From Citrus sinensis (taxonomy: Eukaryota; Streptophyta; Magnoliopsida; Sapindales; Rutaceae): a stretch of DNA of 64,000 nt. The translations under genes and the position numbers were made by a program. The DNA lies in NCBI RefSeq assembly GCF_022201045.2, contig NC_068560.1:35923001-35987000 (forward strand). The letters run 5' to 3'. The notes beneath the pieces were generated by a model, which saw only the letters and a program-made list of their open reading frames with translations, made no database searches and was not told where the DNA came from. Shown piece by piece: positions 1 to 13,152 of the stretch; positions within the stretch are counted from its first letter, which is position 1, and every line of letters begins with the position of its first letter.

Positions 1-2354
1 CTCTTAATTCTACTATCACTATGTTATCTTTTTGCGTGTAATTTGATAGGCAAAGTACCTTGGGCAAGGTAACTACTATAATGTTGACATGTGGCAGAGA
101 AGATAAGATCTGAATGAAGCAGTGAGGAGGATTTAGTCCAAATCACGTATATATCACGGCCTTCAATAAAACCTGATAAAGAAATTTCCTTGTTCAAATT
201 CATTTGGTAAACCAATTTAGACGTAAACAAGTCAAAATGCTGTGGATTCAAAACGCGGAAAGACCTCTATTGAATCTTATGTCGTTTAGTGCGTTTTCTG
301 TTCTTCTGCTGGTACAATTTAATTTAATAAAAATATACCCAAGGCCAAGGCAGGTGTAAAATTTGTTCAATATTTGTTTCATCGGTCAATAAACTTAGGA
401 TGCAAAATTTTTGCCCCCAATAATACGCGGTCAATCAATAAAAATTAGGTGGTAATTGACTTTTTTATTACACGTCAAGTGTCAGCCGTTGGATGGGTAA
501 CCAAAAGGATAGATGGGGTCTGGGAAAAGGACGAAATAAAATTCACAGTTAGGTAGGGGAGTGAGGACCAAGGGGACCCACACACACGTGTACAAAGTGG
601 TCCACGAACGAAGAAGCATCAAGCATTGCATTGCATAGGGAGAATTTTGTTGGGTTTAGTTAAGGTCAGCATCTTAATCATGGAAGCATTATTTAGGTGG
701 ACATGGACTGGCACTGGCGCATCTTCACCACTAAAACAACTTAAAATATCATTCATATATTCATTCATTCATTCAACATTCATTTTCTTTTAAAGATAAG
801 ACGGAGAAGAGAAGATATAATAATAAAAACACTGCATAAAACAAAACCTTTCTCTCTCAGAGCCCATAATAGATTCTTCGATGCGGTGGGAAAACACATC
901 CTCCTCTTGTTTTTTTTTTTTTTTTTTTTTCATCTGCTTTTGCCAATTGCCAGTGGCCACTCAATTTCTTATTCCATTCTACTCTACAAAAGTCGCCCGT
1001 CAATTTGAAACTAAATGCCAACCACCAAACGAGGTATCAAACAAAATCTTTTCGATCTCTCACTCTCTGTGCGTGCATGGGTGTAGATACTTATAGAGAC
1101 GAGTCATGTTTTATTACAAACAAACCATGCGACTAAGCTGTTTTCAGTTAGGTTGTCTTTCTTCTAATTATTTGTTTTTTACGCTGTGGTCTTTTGGTGG
1201 GCCTGATGCTGGGTCAACCAATCAGATACAAATCTTATGCCGTGTCTGTTTGTTGGCCCCTATCATGTGATTCATGAACCCAACACTCGTGCTCCACTGC
1301 TCAATGATTGGACCACGCCAACTCAATGCAATAGCAGAACTTGACATAGCATCATAATGGATCAAATAAATTTGTGAAAAGGCAATAAAAGACAATACGT
1401 CATGACCTGCATATAATTTGAGTTGCCTTTTGCCTGGTCTAATCACTTAGAAATTGATCACAATGATTAATGCAAATAATTTCAACGAAAGACATAATAA
1501 TTATCACACACTACTACCCTACCTTTTGAATAGCTCAACCAAATACATCTGTCTATATCAAATTTATGAATAGAACATGACAAGGGTTCGTAGTTGCATG
1601 TTGAAGAGTTTCACTAATGCTTGTTGCATATATATTATACAAATGAAATATGCCACTGATTAACAAAGAATAGAGACGGTTTCTTGGGATGAAAATAAAA
1701 CGTAATTTCCAACTTTTCTATTTTTAATGTTCACCTTCCAACTTGTTAATAGGAAGGATCAAATTAAAATTAATGCTACATGAACGAACTCATTCAACAA
1801 GCTGAACACGTAGGTTTCCCATAACTTCGAATGAATCTGTAAGTACTCCTCAAACTCCTATACCAGATGATTGCACTTGAGGCCACTATAATTCACAGTT
1901 AGCTCTATGAACAGGGAACCAGTGTAACATGGAATGTATACAGACAGAAAGGGAAATAACCTCCAATGTGTCACAACGCATTCGCAAGTTTATGGGAGGG
2001 AAGCACAGTTTTCCTGAAGTCAGATAACAGATTTATGAAGCGCACTCATAACTTTGATCTTACCAGTTGCAGCATGGAAGGAATTAGGAAAAGATCCAAA
2101 CTGGCCCACAAGTTAATGCTGGATCAAATACACAAAAAACCCCATGAGAAACTTAAGGAGTTCATTATCACATGGAAGCTCCATCTTTCCTTCTATGAAA
2201 AACTTCAAAACAATTGTTAGCACTTGCAAAATGCAAAAATCACTGGGATGGGCTTGCTAGTCACTTTCACTACCATGTCTATCTGGAAAACAATAAAGAA
2301 AAAAACAAAGAAAATTATTAAGCTATCGCAACATCAATACTTGATGCACATATG

Positions 2355-2386
<32 letters not shown>

Positions 2387-2392
2387 GCGTGC

Positions 2393-2424
<32 letters not shown>

Positions 2425-2430
2425 GCAGCA
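1..2430. other. Spacer left of the PP2C gene, no supported gene
   Basis: No frame here shows a recognisable protein family or a convincing exon chain. A reading frame at about 24-273 on the minus strand is open for some 80 codons but resembles nothing I know. Stretch 540-900 looks promoter-like, with a CACGTG G-box core at 585-590 followed by pyrimidine-rich DNA and a T-run near 910-930. The right part (about 1,900-2,430) should hold the 3' end of the PP2C gene, whose last short exon I could not place. Confidence 0.5.
2364..2420. repeat. Compound microsatellite (TA)n-(GA)n
   Basis: A run of TA dinucleotides at about 2,366-2,386 is followed by a long GA run up to about 2,420. It lies inside the last intron of the PP2C gene, about 15 bases beyond the splice donor on the gene strand. 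Length polymorphism is expected. Confidence 0.9.
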
Positions 2431-2434
2431 ATAC

Positions 2435-5400
2435 CTCCTGATGGCCTCTTCCCTTCCATTGCATCTTTCTTCTCTTGGCAACTTAAACAAAGGAACGGAC
2501 CATCCCATGGACGCAACTTTCCTGAATAAGTTGAACCAGCATGTATTGAAATGCCCTCTTCAGGTTTCATCTCCACTTGACATATAGCACACATAAACAA
2601 CTTAAACATATTGCATAGTGGATATTTTGTATCCAACCTGTGATCACGAAAATATGACTTGAGTAAAAAAGGGACAAACTAAAATGCCATTCTTTGAGCA
2701 GACTGCACTGCTACTTGTAACTGGTAAAAACATCACAAACAAGAACAGCAGCAAATTGCAAAGCACAAAAAAAAAAAAAAAGGGAGGAGCAAAGCAAGAA
2801 AAGCACTATCCGTGATGATCAAAGAAATAAGCTAGCTAATATGACCCTTCACAGCACACCTTTCTGAAAGCATAGCAGATCCTTCTTCAAACAATTCCTC
2901 CACCACATCCGGTTCAACATATTCCCTATCTGTATTAGAAGACGATTCAGGGGACTTTCTGCGAAACATGTTCTTGAGCACTCCTTTTACCTGCTTCTTG
3001 GGTGCAGGCACAGGAGGAGGAGGAGGCTTCTCCTGTGGTAATATATCAATCACAATGCAGGTTGTGTCATCTCGAAGTCCCTTTGCCTGTACGGCTTCCT
3101 GAACAAGGAACAGAGATATGGCAAGAGATAAAGTAAGCTTGAATAACCAAACATAAATTTCTATGTTCTGAGGTGTGAAGGTCAATGATGCAGTTTTCAT
3201 CATTGACCAGAAACCTAAAACATAATCTTCAGAAATTGCTTGGTATTAGCTTACTTTGACAATTTGTGCAGCTGCAGCTTCCGGTTGCATCCCACGACAA
3301 CAATCAAGTGCCTCTTCCGCTGATAAAGCATCCCAAACACCATCACTAGATATTATAAGCCTACCGCCAGCAGTAGACAACTGCAGCAAAATAGTAATTA
3401 ATACGTCAAACTTTCTAAATCTCTTCAGAAAGAATTGCAGCACAGCCTCATATGTGAATCAAAAGATTATGTAGGTCTATATGTCAAAACTATTAGGCAG
3501 CCAGTTTAAATCAATATTAAAAAGTAACTTTGAATTATTTATACTCATTCCTTTGGTTAAGTTCCAAAAGAACTACTGAAAACAACAATAATAATACTAA
3601 AAGGTGATGCATGAAAAAGTTTCTTCATGTGATATAACATTCATAAAACCAAACTCAAGTTATACATGAGTAAAATATGAAAAGATAATTGAAGGGACAA
3701 ACATGGATCAACCACCACAGTCAAGGCCCCTACAGGGAGCAAGTAAATGGAATAGATATTGCTAACATATATCAATAATAGCTTACAGAAGAACCAACCT
3801 TCACTTGCTTTACATGAGGAACAGGAACTATGTACTCGCCAACATCCATATCTCCTATAGATCGCGAGAGACATAAACCACCAGGCCAACATCTCAATGG
3901 TCCAATCTACAAATGAAGTAAACATTTCTTTTTTTAATATTTTATGTTTCCAATGAAGGAACCAATCTATAGTTACATAGATGGCAGATAGACATCACCA
4001 ATTTGAGTTTTCTCAAACAAGATTTTGGCCCCGCATCATCATTATATATGGACAGATTGACACATGAATTGGCCAACAAGTCTTTAGTGTCTTATTATCC
4101 AAGTATAGTGGCTATACCAACTTAAAAAATCAAGAAGCATATAAATTTTTACTAGAAAAGGAAAAACTCAGCTTCCAGACAAGTTCTCAAGAAGTGCATT
4201 AAAAGTCTAGAACAAATAGAGACATGATTATGATGCAAAAGGAAAGATACCTCTGCTCCACCACCAGCATTGAGCCGACCAACCTCACCCCCACATGCTG
4301 TGATACGGTCCCTCCTAATATAACACACCAGACAGAAAAAGGTGAGGTCTTTATTTTCAAGGGTGGACAAGTTATGTGTTTCACATAATGCTTATATCAG
4401 TGACTTACTCCTCTTCATTGCATTCAAGCCTATGATCTGCTGACAGGTAATAGATATCACCTTCTGCAGATTCAAGTATACAACGGGAATCACCAACAGA
4501 TCCAACTGTTATAGCCCATCCTTCAATTATCACCAAGGTGACTGTTGTTCCTGATGTACGAGCTGAAATGGCAATCAAAAGAAAATGTAAATATTACCCA
4601 TGTGCCTAGCAAAACATAACCCAGAAAGAAGGTATTTTCCATTGATGACAAACAAAATGTAATAAATTGCCCAATGCAATGTCCCAGTACATATATCCAG
4701 ACACCAATATCTACACAAACAGATCATGTGGAAAATGCACAAGCACCAGCCTCATATTTTCCAATGATAGAAAGTATTTTCAAATTTGTCTGTCTAACAT
4801 AATATCACCAAAAACTAGTACACACAAAATCATAATCCTTAATAATCAGGATTGGTTTATATGTTGACCTAATGAACTAATCCTAACTTGATTATATCTG
4901 CATCAAGTTTGGTTCGACATGAATGCCTCATGTGTAAGGCTCAAAACATATGGCACAAATACAGTTGTTGAAGCAAGCAACTAAAAGGTATTGCAGTGAC
5001 CATTGCTTTTATATTGACTCAAATACATGAGTGTGAAGATATGTACTTGACCAAGAGTCATATGACATAGGCTATATATGAGAATTTGGCAATGTGTATG
5101 ACTGTACAAGCACATAAGGATATGAATACTGGAATGAATGCGCAAGAGTGTTTGCACTTGGATGTATAAGTCCGCATGCGTGCATGTGTTTTCTGGTGAA
5201 TAATCCCTCTATCCAACATCAAGTTGGCCATTCTACTTTAACCAATCACCAGAGTTCTCCTAAAGTATAGGTTGCACAATCACAACATATGTAGTGACAG
5301 TGAAAATTATAGAAAGGAGCTACCCCCACCTTTTTCTTGAAAGTCTTTGTCCGTTTTCACAAAGCCCGCTACCGTGGCCCGTGGAAGTGCAGATATCCAT

Positions 5401-6027
5401 TCATCTCTGTTAAGCTCTGAAGGGATAGCATTTAACACATTTTTCAGAAGATTCTCCTTGGTGTAAATAGCGGCAGCTGAGCCATTGTGTCCGTCAAATA
5501 GCTGCAGAACACAGTTTAATTAAATCAACTTGACAAGATAAACTTTATCTAGAATCCAAAAGAAATGCAATCGAACACATGGTATTATCCACATAAATGA
5601 AAAGATCAAATCAGCATGATTAAGAACCGGCCGTCACTCATGCAATTGAACTTTCTGTTTCCCATCATTAATCCAATTGGAGCAATCTAAATGCAATGTA
5701 TCCCATCTAATTGACTAAGTACTACGCATAGCCAGTCCTAAAAAGTGATCAATACATTTTGCCATCATGAATAAGAATTCAGAAAACACATACTAAATCC
5801 ATCGAACTGAAATATATCGAAAACTATACCCCATATACAGAAAATGTGGTGACTCCATCTCCCATGGCTCTTTGACATTCGTTTTTGAGAAGAGTAAAAT
5901 CTTCTCCTTTCTTGCTTTGACTAGCCTGGCCATGTACAATATCTGGTTTTTCTATCTTCTCATTCGCCAATTCTCGCTTTAGCAGCACCGAAAGTGGGAC
6001 CGTTTGATGTTCGCCCCTCGTGGCCAT
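2435..6027 (-). CDS. Protein phosphatase 2C family protein (PP2C5/PP2C15-like)
   Basis: Metal-dependent Ser/Thr phosphatase of the plant PP2C family. Exons on the minus strand: 6027-5830, 5501-5330, 4562-4409, 4314-4251, 3906-3799, 3380-3255, 3098-2860 and 2637-2435; all junctions are GT/AG and the frame stays open. The metal-binding acidic residues are present: LFDGHNG (D69, G70), GSVGDSR, SSDGVWDAL and LRDDTTC, so catalysis should be intact. The C-terminal part carries a proline-rich stretch and a region with paired Cys (CAICQ and CLSCQ) typical of the At1g47380/At1g09160 subgroup. The final exon is missing from this model: exon 8 ends in phase 1 at a GGAG|GTATTG donor and the next acceptor lies below 2,330. 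Reading on without splicing would translate the microsatellite, which is unlikely. The start ATG follows an AT-rich leader. The exact physiological substrate is unknown. Confidence 0.9.
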
Positions 6028-8521
6028 TACTTGATTTCAATTTAAAAAATCACAGCTTCTTTTGCAAATTATGTATCAGAAACTCTATTGCACCATTCCT
6101 AATCACATAAATCAAATCATTTGATTGACAAATATGAGCAAATCAATCCACATCGGAAAGGAAATTACAGAATTCCTCGTCAATGCGGATCTTAGAAGGT
6201 ATAAAATTCAAAAAAATAAATTTAAAAAAAAAGTGTCTTTGAAAGAATGATACGAATCTCAGTGAATCAATCGGCGAAATCGAGAAATGGAAAAGAAAAA
6301 TTACAAGGAGAGAAAAAAATCGCAGCGATGGCGATTACGCGCGAAGAGGAAAATAAGACGCGTTGAAATGAAAAAATTGCTGTGATCCGGCGTCCTTGAC
6401 AAATTCCATTCTCAACAAGAGACAATAACTAAACAATTTTAGCGCAATTGAAGCTGGATTTCTCAATTTCCTTTTTTATTTTCCGTTTCTGGTTCGTTTT
6501 TCAATTTCACTCGAGTGACATGACAAAAACGCACCGTTCTTTTCGTTCGGCGCTCAAAAGCCGTTTTTTAAGCCGCTTGCTGTAGGCTGCGTGTTTAACC
6601 GTTGGATTAAACCTGGGCCCTACGTTAGGTAATTTCGCAAATGAAACTGATTGGTTGGATTCAAATAAAGACGAAGATTGGATTTTTTTTTTTTTTTCCC
6701 TCTATTCCCTTTCTTGGGTTGGCGCCGGTTAAGGGAAGTGACGCGGGATTAGTTAATTGTATAAGCGACAATAATCTTAATAAAGACCGAGTCAAATTTA
6801 AAATCCTCGCTAGACGGGATTGCATGCAAAAATATAAAACGCTTTTAAGCCTATTTTTAATTAGTGTCGAATAATAATAATCATTAGTTTCTTCTCGTTA
6901 ATTAAATTTGGAAAGTTATCAAGTTGTTAATGTCACGTTGTAGTAGTATTTCACTATTTTGTGATCTTCTATTTAAAGTTCGAGTCATTGGACCATGCCC
7001 GGTGGGCCCGGGTACATAAGTATGACCTAACCCTCTGACCTTCCACTTGGAGAACCGCGGAATTCTCGGCGCCGGTTATTCCTAACTAAGACTAAAAATC
7101 CCACCCGTCGGTAAGGCGAGTGAACAAAAGCGATCGAATCAGATGGTACTATGATTTGAAAGCTGTCTTTGGAATTGAAGCGTGATTTCACGAAACAGCG
7201 GGGCGCGCGTGGGATTGAAGATCTCTAATATGGGAGAGAGATTATCAGACAAACTCCGCGTGAAATAACTAAAATTAACTCGATCGGCTGAGATCAACAG
7301 TTCCGCGTATGGGCCCCACCACAGTGATGAATACAAATCAGGACCCTTTGTTTTTGGGCATTGCATGTTGTTTGACGACGAGAGCTGATTGATGGCAAGT
7401 TCAAGGCATGTTCGAATATTTATTCTTCGAGAATGCAAGCTGGAAAGAGGCGTCCAGCTTGCCAATTTAGCCAGTGTTGTTGCAATCAACAACTGCTGGT
7501 TTACTCATTACAGCTCACCACATCCACCTAAACAGGGACTCTGAAGTCGGTCATTGCACCCCCACAAAGATTTCAGATTGACCCGGATAAATAATTACTT
7601 TGAACAAAAAAAAAAAGTCAAGTTTTATGGAATCTTGTGTGACAAGGAAGAAAAATGTGGTGTTATTTCTTCAAAAATCAAAGATAATGAGGCGTTGGCG
7701 CGTTGCCCGTTCTGGTCCAGGTGCAGCAGATCATTGTTACAATAAAACCAAAATAGAAAAGAACGTTAAACAGATACACACAGCTGAGCTCATTAATTGA
7801 AGTGTTTAACTGTAAAATTGATGAGCATAAAACTTGTAATTAATGTGTGTCTAGCAAAATTACATCAGACATCTGAGAGCGTCTTGATCTCCTGATCGGT
7901 CGTGATAAAAACAAAAGCTAACGGTAATGGTCTAATTTGATATCAGCTAATTCTGTGAACAAGGCAAGGCCAGGACATAAACTTACGACAAGATGGATTG
8001 TTTTTCCCAGCATGTTTTACCTGCAACAAGAACAAATAGCCAAAAGCACTTAAAATGCTCGATGGAATAAGCCAAATTGTTATTATTAACATACATGAAG
8101 TCATTGAGAAGGTTCCAAGTATGAATTATTTATGAAAATTATTATTTTATAAAAGCATCATAGCGCCAGATCTGCAGAAAAGAATATATAACAAAGATTT
8201 TAAGCTTGAATATCTGTCAAAATAAATCTGTGCAATACAACCCACTCATGACCTTCTGTCCTTCCATGTACGATTTGTCCGTCTATATTGTTTGGAATTC
8301 GTGTAAAAAAATATTGCTAACCCCAAAACCAACACTATACATAATGAACATATCTGCTGCAATGTTACTATTATTGCCATTTGCCACCATACTCCTAGTT
8401 AACCTAAAGAAGCAATGTGAATTCTATTTGTAGATTCATGCCTGTCAAGCTACTGAACAGCGTTTAAGGGAAGTACACTAGTTCAATGTATTGAAGGTGT
8501 TTATTTTTTCCAAAAGGTTAC
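6028..8521. other. Spacer between PP2C and B3 genes
   Basis: The left 400 bases are the presumed leader and promoter of the minus-strand PP2C gene. The rest holds short open frames without family resemblance. A GC-richer patch at about 6,990-7,080 contains CCCGGTGGGCCCGGG but does not fold as a tRNA. About 7,900-8,520 is probably the 3' untranslated part of the B3 gene. No gene is supported. Confidence 0.5.
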
Positions 8522-8798
8522 CTAAATTGATTGGACGGGCTCTGATATCTGGTACTTGGAATTCAAGAGATTCTTCATCTGATCAGAACCATTTACCCTG
8601 ATTATATAAACCTGAAAAATGAATATGGTAGATGCAATGTCCAATTAACCACTTCAGATTTTAGGAAAACAGATTATTCACACTAGAGATAGATACAAGC
8701 AAGATTACAGAGAAGGGACAGTAGAAAATCAGAAGTCTACATATTATGGTGAATAGAGAGCATGAATTTGCATGTGCTATGTTCCCACCACACAACAC

Positions 8799-8832
<34 letters not shown>

Positions 8833-10364
8833 GCTGATCAATTGTGTTTGAAAGGTCAAACACATGGGAAGCATAATGAACCTCAAACTTAAGCCAAACA
8901 CAATAGTTCTAGAAAACCATTAGAAGGTACTAAGGTTAAAAATTCATATATAGCTTAATCATACCTTGAATGCAGTATTCCTAATTAACTGAAAAACTAA
9001 TGCATCCCCATCCACCAAACCATGAGCAACAGCAAATGCTTTCCATCCACCACTCAATCCTGTTTTTCTTGGCAAATATACTGTTGGATACTCATCACCA
9101 TCTTCATCTATCAAAGTGATAGCTTCATCACGTTTAGGGAGGTTCCTCCGGCAGAAGTAGCCTGGAAGGCCCTGTTGTTTATAAATTCGAAAATGATTAG
9201 GAGTATTGCTTCAATTTCAACCCATATATTACAATGAAATTAGACCTCAGATAACATACACAATTCCAGTCATTTACAATTGAATTACAAATGGATTCAC
9301 CTTTTCTTTCTGATTACAGACCACACCATGGTAATAAAAATTCAATATCCTCCTTGGTGAAACTGTAGTTACAATCATGTTTTGAGCTATAAAATCACTA
9401 AACTTGTGCTCCATAAGTCATTTCGGATCATTCAAAATTTAAATCAAACAAAAGATAAGAAACACTTAGTAAAGAAATGAACCATGAGAAAGATGAGCGC
9501 GATTTTGCTACCACTTACTCATGAACCAAAGAGAAAAAACCACAAAGATGCATTAATAGAAAGAAGAAAACATTAGGAGCCAATAACACCAAGCAGCTTA
9601 CCAGCCAAAATCCGCCAGTAACATGCGATTGCAGCATCGGCTTTATAAAAGTTGGATGCTCGGGTCCTAAACGAGCTTCCAGTTTTTCCGCTTTCTCTAC
9701 AGCACCTGCTCTGGCTTCATCTGAGGCATAAACCCGGTTCGACAAATCCCTCTTGGAGGAAATTCTAAAAATTCCAGAAGAAATTGAAGCTTGCAACATC
9801 AGACTAATAGGAAACATATCGTTACAGTTATTATCACGCAAAAAAAAAAAAAAGAGAAATTTGAATAAAGTGTACCTTCTAGGTATCTCCACACGAACAA
9901 GAGTAACCTGTTGCAAAACCAAAAACGGGCACTGTTACTTGTTCATCATAGTTCCATTTTCTTCTACATTAAGCTTTATATGCTAAGGCTACGGCTCAAA
10001 TGTTGATATATAGAGGTAAAGAAATGGTAAGCTCACTCCATTGTAAACAGGGGCGGGCTTGTTGGCTACGCGACTGGAGCGCCTCAAGACGACATCCTCT
10101 TGTTTCTTCACTGTACGAGGTTTCACTTGTTTCTCCTGTCGATTGAGCAAACACAAAGTCAGCTGTATTGACAACTAGAAAAATAAAGTTTATATATATA
10201 TGATCAAAGAACAAGAGAGAGGGTGGCACATGAGATGGTTCAATAGAGGGCTTTTTGCGGAGAGCTTGACAGAGCATGGGCAGATTGAGGGCTTCCATTC
10301 GTTTCTTGTTTTCCTCCACTCTTTTAAGGCGACATTCCTCGTATGATGGCTTCGCCTTCACCAT
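8522..10364 (-). CDS. B3 domain-containing DNA-binding protein (At5g42700/At3g19184-like)
   Basis: Putative nuclear transcription factor with one plant B3 domain. Exons on the minus strand: 10364-10230, 10135-10037, 9907-9876, 9764-9602, 9171-8965 and 8611-8522, giving 241 residues with every junction in frame. The N-terminus (PSYEECRLKRVEENKKRME) is a charged helix typical of this subfamily. It is followed by a basic stretch containing RRSSRVANKPAP, a nuclear-localisation-like and DNA-minor-groove-like segment. The B3 fold runs from about residue 124 (FIKPMLQSHVTGGFWLGLP) to about 217 (VYIIRVNG). The ATG at 10364 is used; the open frame extends five codons upstream to a TTG, which I did not take as a start. 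The C-terminal exon is short (29 codons) and diverges from what I remember of relatives, so an alternative last exon is possible. Confidence 0.88.
8803..8830. repeat. (AT)n microsatellite
   Basis: About 14 AT dinucleotides in the last intron of the B3 gene. Confidence 0.9.
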
Positions 10365-11203
10365 TTTCTCTGGAACCAAACACGAACCTGTTTTTCTTTT
10401 CGCTAATCCTTTAGCCTTCTATTTTGTAATTTTGTTTTGAGAGTAACAAAAAGGCACAACGGTAAAGACCTAAGCGAGGTGACCGATGAGTTCCTACTCG
10501 TTTGAGTTACCAGTGAGGAGCCAGCTAGCCGAAAAGTGCCCTGCGATTGGACAGCACCATGTATTTGTATTTTCTTTTCATTTTTTTAATGGCAATTCAC
10601 TAATAATAATGTAAATTTAAGGAGACAATTTTTTTTTCCCCCCTTGCAATAAGTAAAGATGTGATATCATATCATTAGAGAAGCCATCATACATAGTGAG
10701 TGAGGAGTGAGTGATCACAGACCGGCACCACTTTTTAGTGGTTGCCGCCAAATTAAATAGTATTTCAAATTCAAATTTTCAAATTATCAAAGAGGACTCT
10801 AGTCACTCAAGGCGGTGTTTAGATGACCACGCATCGCGCCTATAAACACAGAGAGATACTTAATTTTGTTTTTTTTTTTTTTTTAATTTCCTTTTCACAT
10901 TTTTCTACTAGTAATACTTCATTTTATTTCCTTTACACATTTTCGTAGAGCATGCACCATGTGGTACTTTAATCACTTCCAACCGCTGTTTAGAAGTTAG
11001 AACATCGTTCTCCTACAGTTTGCTCATAAATAATCAAAGTTAAAAGGGGACTAGACATCTTTGTGATGCATCTAAATAAATAAGACATGGTATTCACAGT
11101 CTACAGCTGATATCATCACCGGGCACTGGCTGCTCTTATAATTGAGAGATGTACAGAGTCCAAAGCAACGAACAATGTTGTCAATATAAATGAAATACTC
11201 CTT
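10365..11203. other. Promoter side of B3 gene and 3' side of FLDH gene
   Basis: Holds the leader and upstream region of the minus-strand B3 gene (about 10,365-10,800), poly-T/poly-A tracts near 10,630 and 10,870, and the presumed 3' untranslated region of the FLDH gene. No other gene is seen. Confidence 0.5.
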
Positions 11204-13152
11204 TTAGTACTTTATCATGCCTGAGCTCCTCAACCAGGGCAGCACCTCTTGCAGTCCTTCTTTCAGGCTTCTGGGGTTATAACCCAACTCTGTTTTGGCC
11301 TTCACACAAGAGTATGCCCACTGATGTGCCAAAACACGTACAGTCTGCTCAATAATTCATTCATTGTAAGAAGATAATGCATGCTAAATAGGAAGAAGAA
11401 GAAGAAGAAGAAAGAAAAACTGTTCAAGGAAACAAATACAAGAATACACAGAAACAGATTCACAGTGTAAGCATTGGCACCGAAAAGAGAATAAATGAAA
11501 ACGTGTAGGCAGAAAATGATGGGACTCATCATATATTGTTGAAGTAAGCAGTCTATAAACAAGTCAATATCAGTCTACATGATCAAATTAATTAGCACTC
11601 AAAAAATTCATAATCCTAACCAGTGCTACAACCAGGGCCAATAAATCAATTTCAGAAGCCATAGCGCATACCGGGTAGCTGATGAGAGGAAGCTTTCCTG
11701 TGATTCGAGAGAAGAAAACTAATATCCATCCATATGCCTCAATCAACCAAAGGGGAATGCAAAATCTAGGCCTGCTTGTTCCAGTGATGACAGCAGCCAT
11801 GTCAAAAATTTGCATGAATGACGCATTCTCTCCAGTAAGAAGATATCTTTCACCAGATCGACCTTTTTCCATTGCTGCAATATGACCATCTACAACATCA
11901 TCAACATGACAGAAGGAAAATCTATCATTTCCATAGCCAATATAGCCAGGTAACCGTCCATTAAAGCGTTCAATCATCTGAAAGGACAAAGCAATAATCA
12001 TCACAGCAAGCATCTGATACTTCTCTATGCAATCAAGAGTGAAAGCATTCAATCAAGTATGGTATATACAACTTTTAAGAAATAAGGTAGCTATCTGGTA
12101 CTCGATAAGAGACAAGTGGTTAAAGAACTGCAAAGTGTTAACACATATAAATCAATTAGCTGATGAGAGAAACACACTATCTGCTGTTCATCTTCAAAAC
12201 AATGTCTAAATAAATAAGAGTTCATTCACCAATGGGGCATCACTGGCCTACAACCAGAGCTTCCACTACTAGACTCAATTTAAAGCACATGTTCCATGGT
12301 TCGTTCCAGCCTAAATTGCATGACAAGTAATTTGACAATGAAAGAAAACTAAAGAAAAGTGCTGCGAAAACAATAATCTTACCAGTTTGGCAACAAGATT
12401 ACCAGTGGTGAGCTTCCCCGGACCATAAATAACACCTGGGTAAACTGGCACTATTGGTAACCCCTCTGACGCAGCTTGTAGAGCTATCTTATCAGCCACA
12501 GCCTTAGACCTCTCGTACTGGGTACAGAAATACTTCTCCTCATGAACCTGCCGCCAAATAATTCAAAAATTAAATCAATAAATCAGTTACTTTTACACAG
12601 CGCATATAAAAGATAAATTCTCATACTTGATTTTCATCGGCAATGTATCCATCTGTTGAACCAAGAGCAAAGAATGAAGACGTGTATATAATCTTCTCGA
12701 CTGTTTTAGTCTCTTTAGCTGCCTGCACTACGTTCTTTAATCCTTCGACATTAACCTAATGCACAATTTTAAAAACTCGGATTTTGTTTCAATTCCCCCG
12801 AAATAAAAATAGTAAAAACGAACAAGAACACTTTACTTAAACTTAAACTTCAACTTCAACGACGAAGGTGACTAGGGGTTCAACTTACGGCAAAGAACCT
12901 AGAAGGATCGGGGAGCCAAGGCTCGACAAGAGCGGCTGTGTGGAAGATGACGTGGCAACCGAAGCAGGCGTCGACGAGCGAGCGGTAGTCGGTCACATCG
13001 CCGTAGACCAGCTCGAGAGCTCCCTCCGAAGGGAGACCGGAGATGTCGCTGGTGCGCCTGACCAAGGCTCGAACCGAGTGGCCTTGCTTCAGAAGCGCGT
13101 GGCAGAGTCTCCCCCCTAAGTAACCCGACGCGCCGCTCACTAGTATCTTCAT
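11204..13152 (-). CDS. FLDH: NAD-dependent farnesol dehydrogenase-like SDR (FLDH family)
   Basis: Extended short-chain dehydrogenase/reductase, closest in my recollection to Arabidopsis FLDH (At4g33360), which oxidises farnesol to farnesal and links sesquiterpenoid metabolism to ABA signalling. Exons on the minus strand, all phase 0: 13152-12889, 12755-12627, 12547-12383, 11977-11672 and 11344-11204; total 334 residues. The dinucleotide-binding motif GASGYLGG sits at residues 7-14. The catalytic YxxxK is Y142-ERS-K146 in exon 3, with the upstream Ser/Thr in IIYTSSFF (residues 113-115). Exon 1 has a much higher G+C content than the rest of the gene. The alternative reading, dihydroflavonol-4-reductase-like, is a generic label for the same fold; the C-terminal block from IERFNGRLPGYIG to ELGYNPRSL fits the FLDH group better. 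Substrate is inferred, not shown. Confidence 0.87.

Noticed and set aside
24-273. Minus-strand open frame at the left edge
   Set aside because: No ATG in context, no recognisable family and no exon partners in the window; could be part of an unseen gene but cannot be supported.
881-1096. Plus-strand frame starting MRWENTSSSC
   Set aside because: Half of it is a translated T-run; no conserved pattern.
2224-2529. Frames with YIYIYI and RERERE repeats
   Set aside because: Direct translations of the (TA)n(GA)n microsatellite.
6990-7090. Possible tRNA or structured RNA in a G+C-rich patch
   Set aside because: No cloverleaf or A/B-box arrangement could be drawn.
12868-13119. Plus-strand frame opposite FLDH exon 1
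   Set aside because: Shadow of the G+C-rich minus-strand exon, which has a full SDR motif set.
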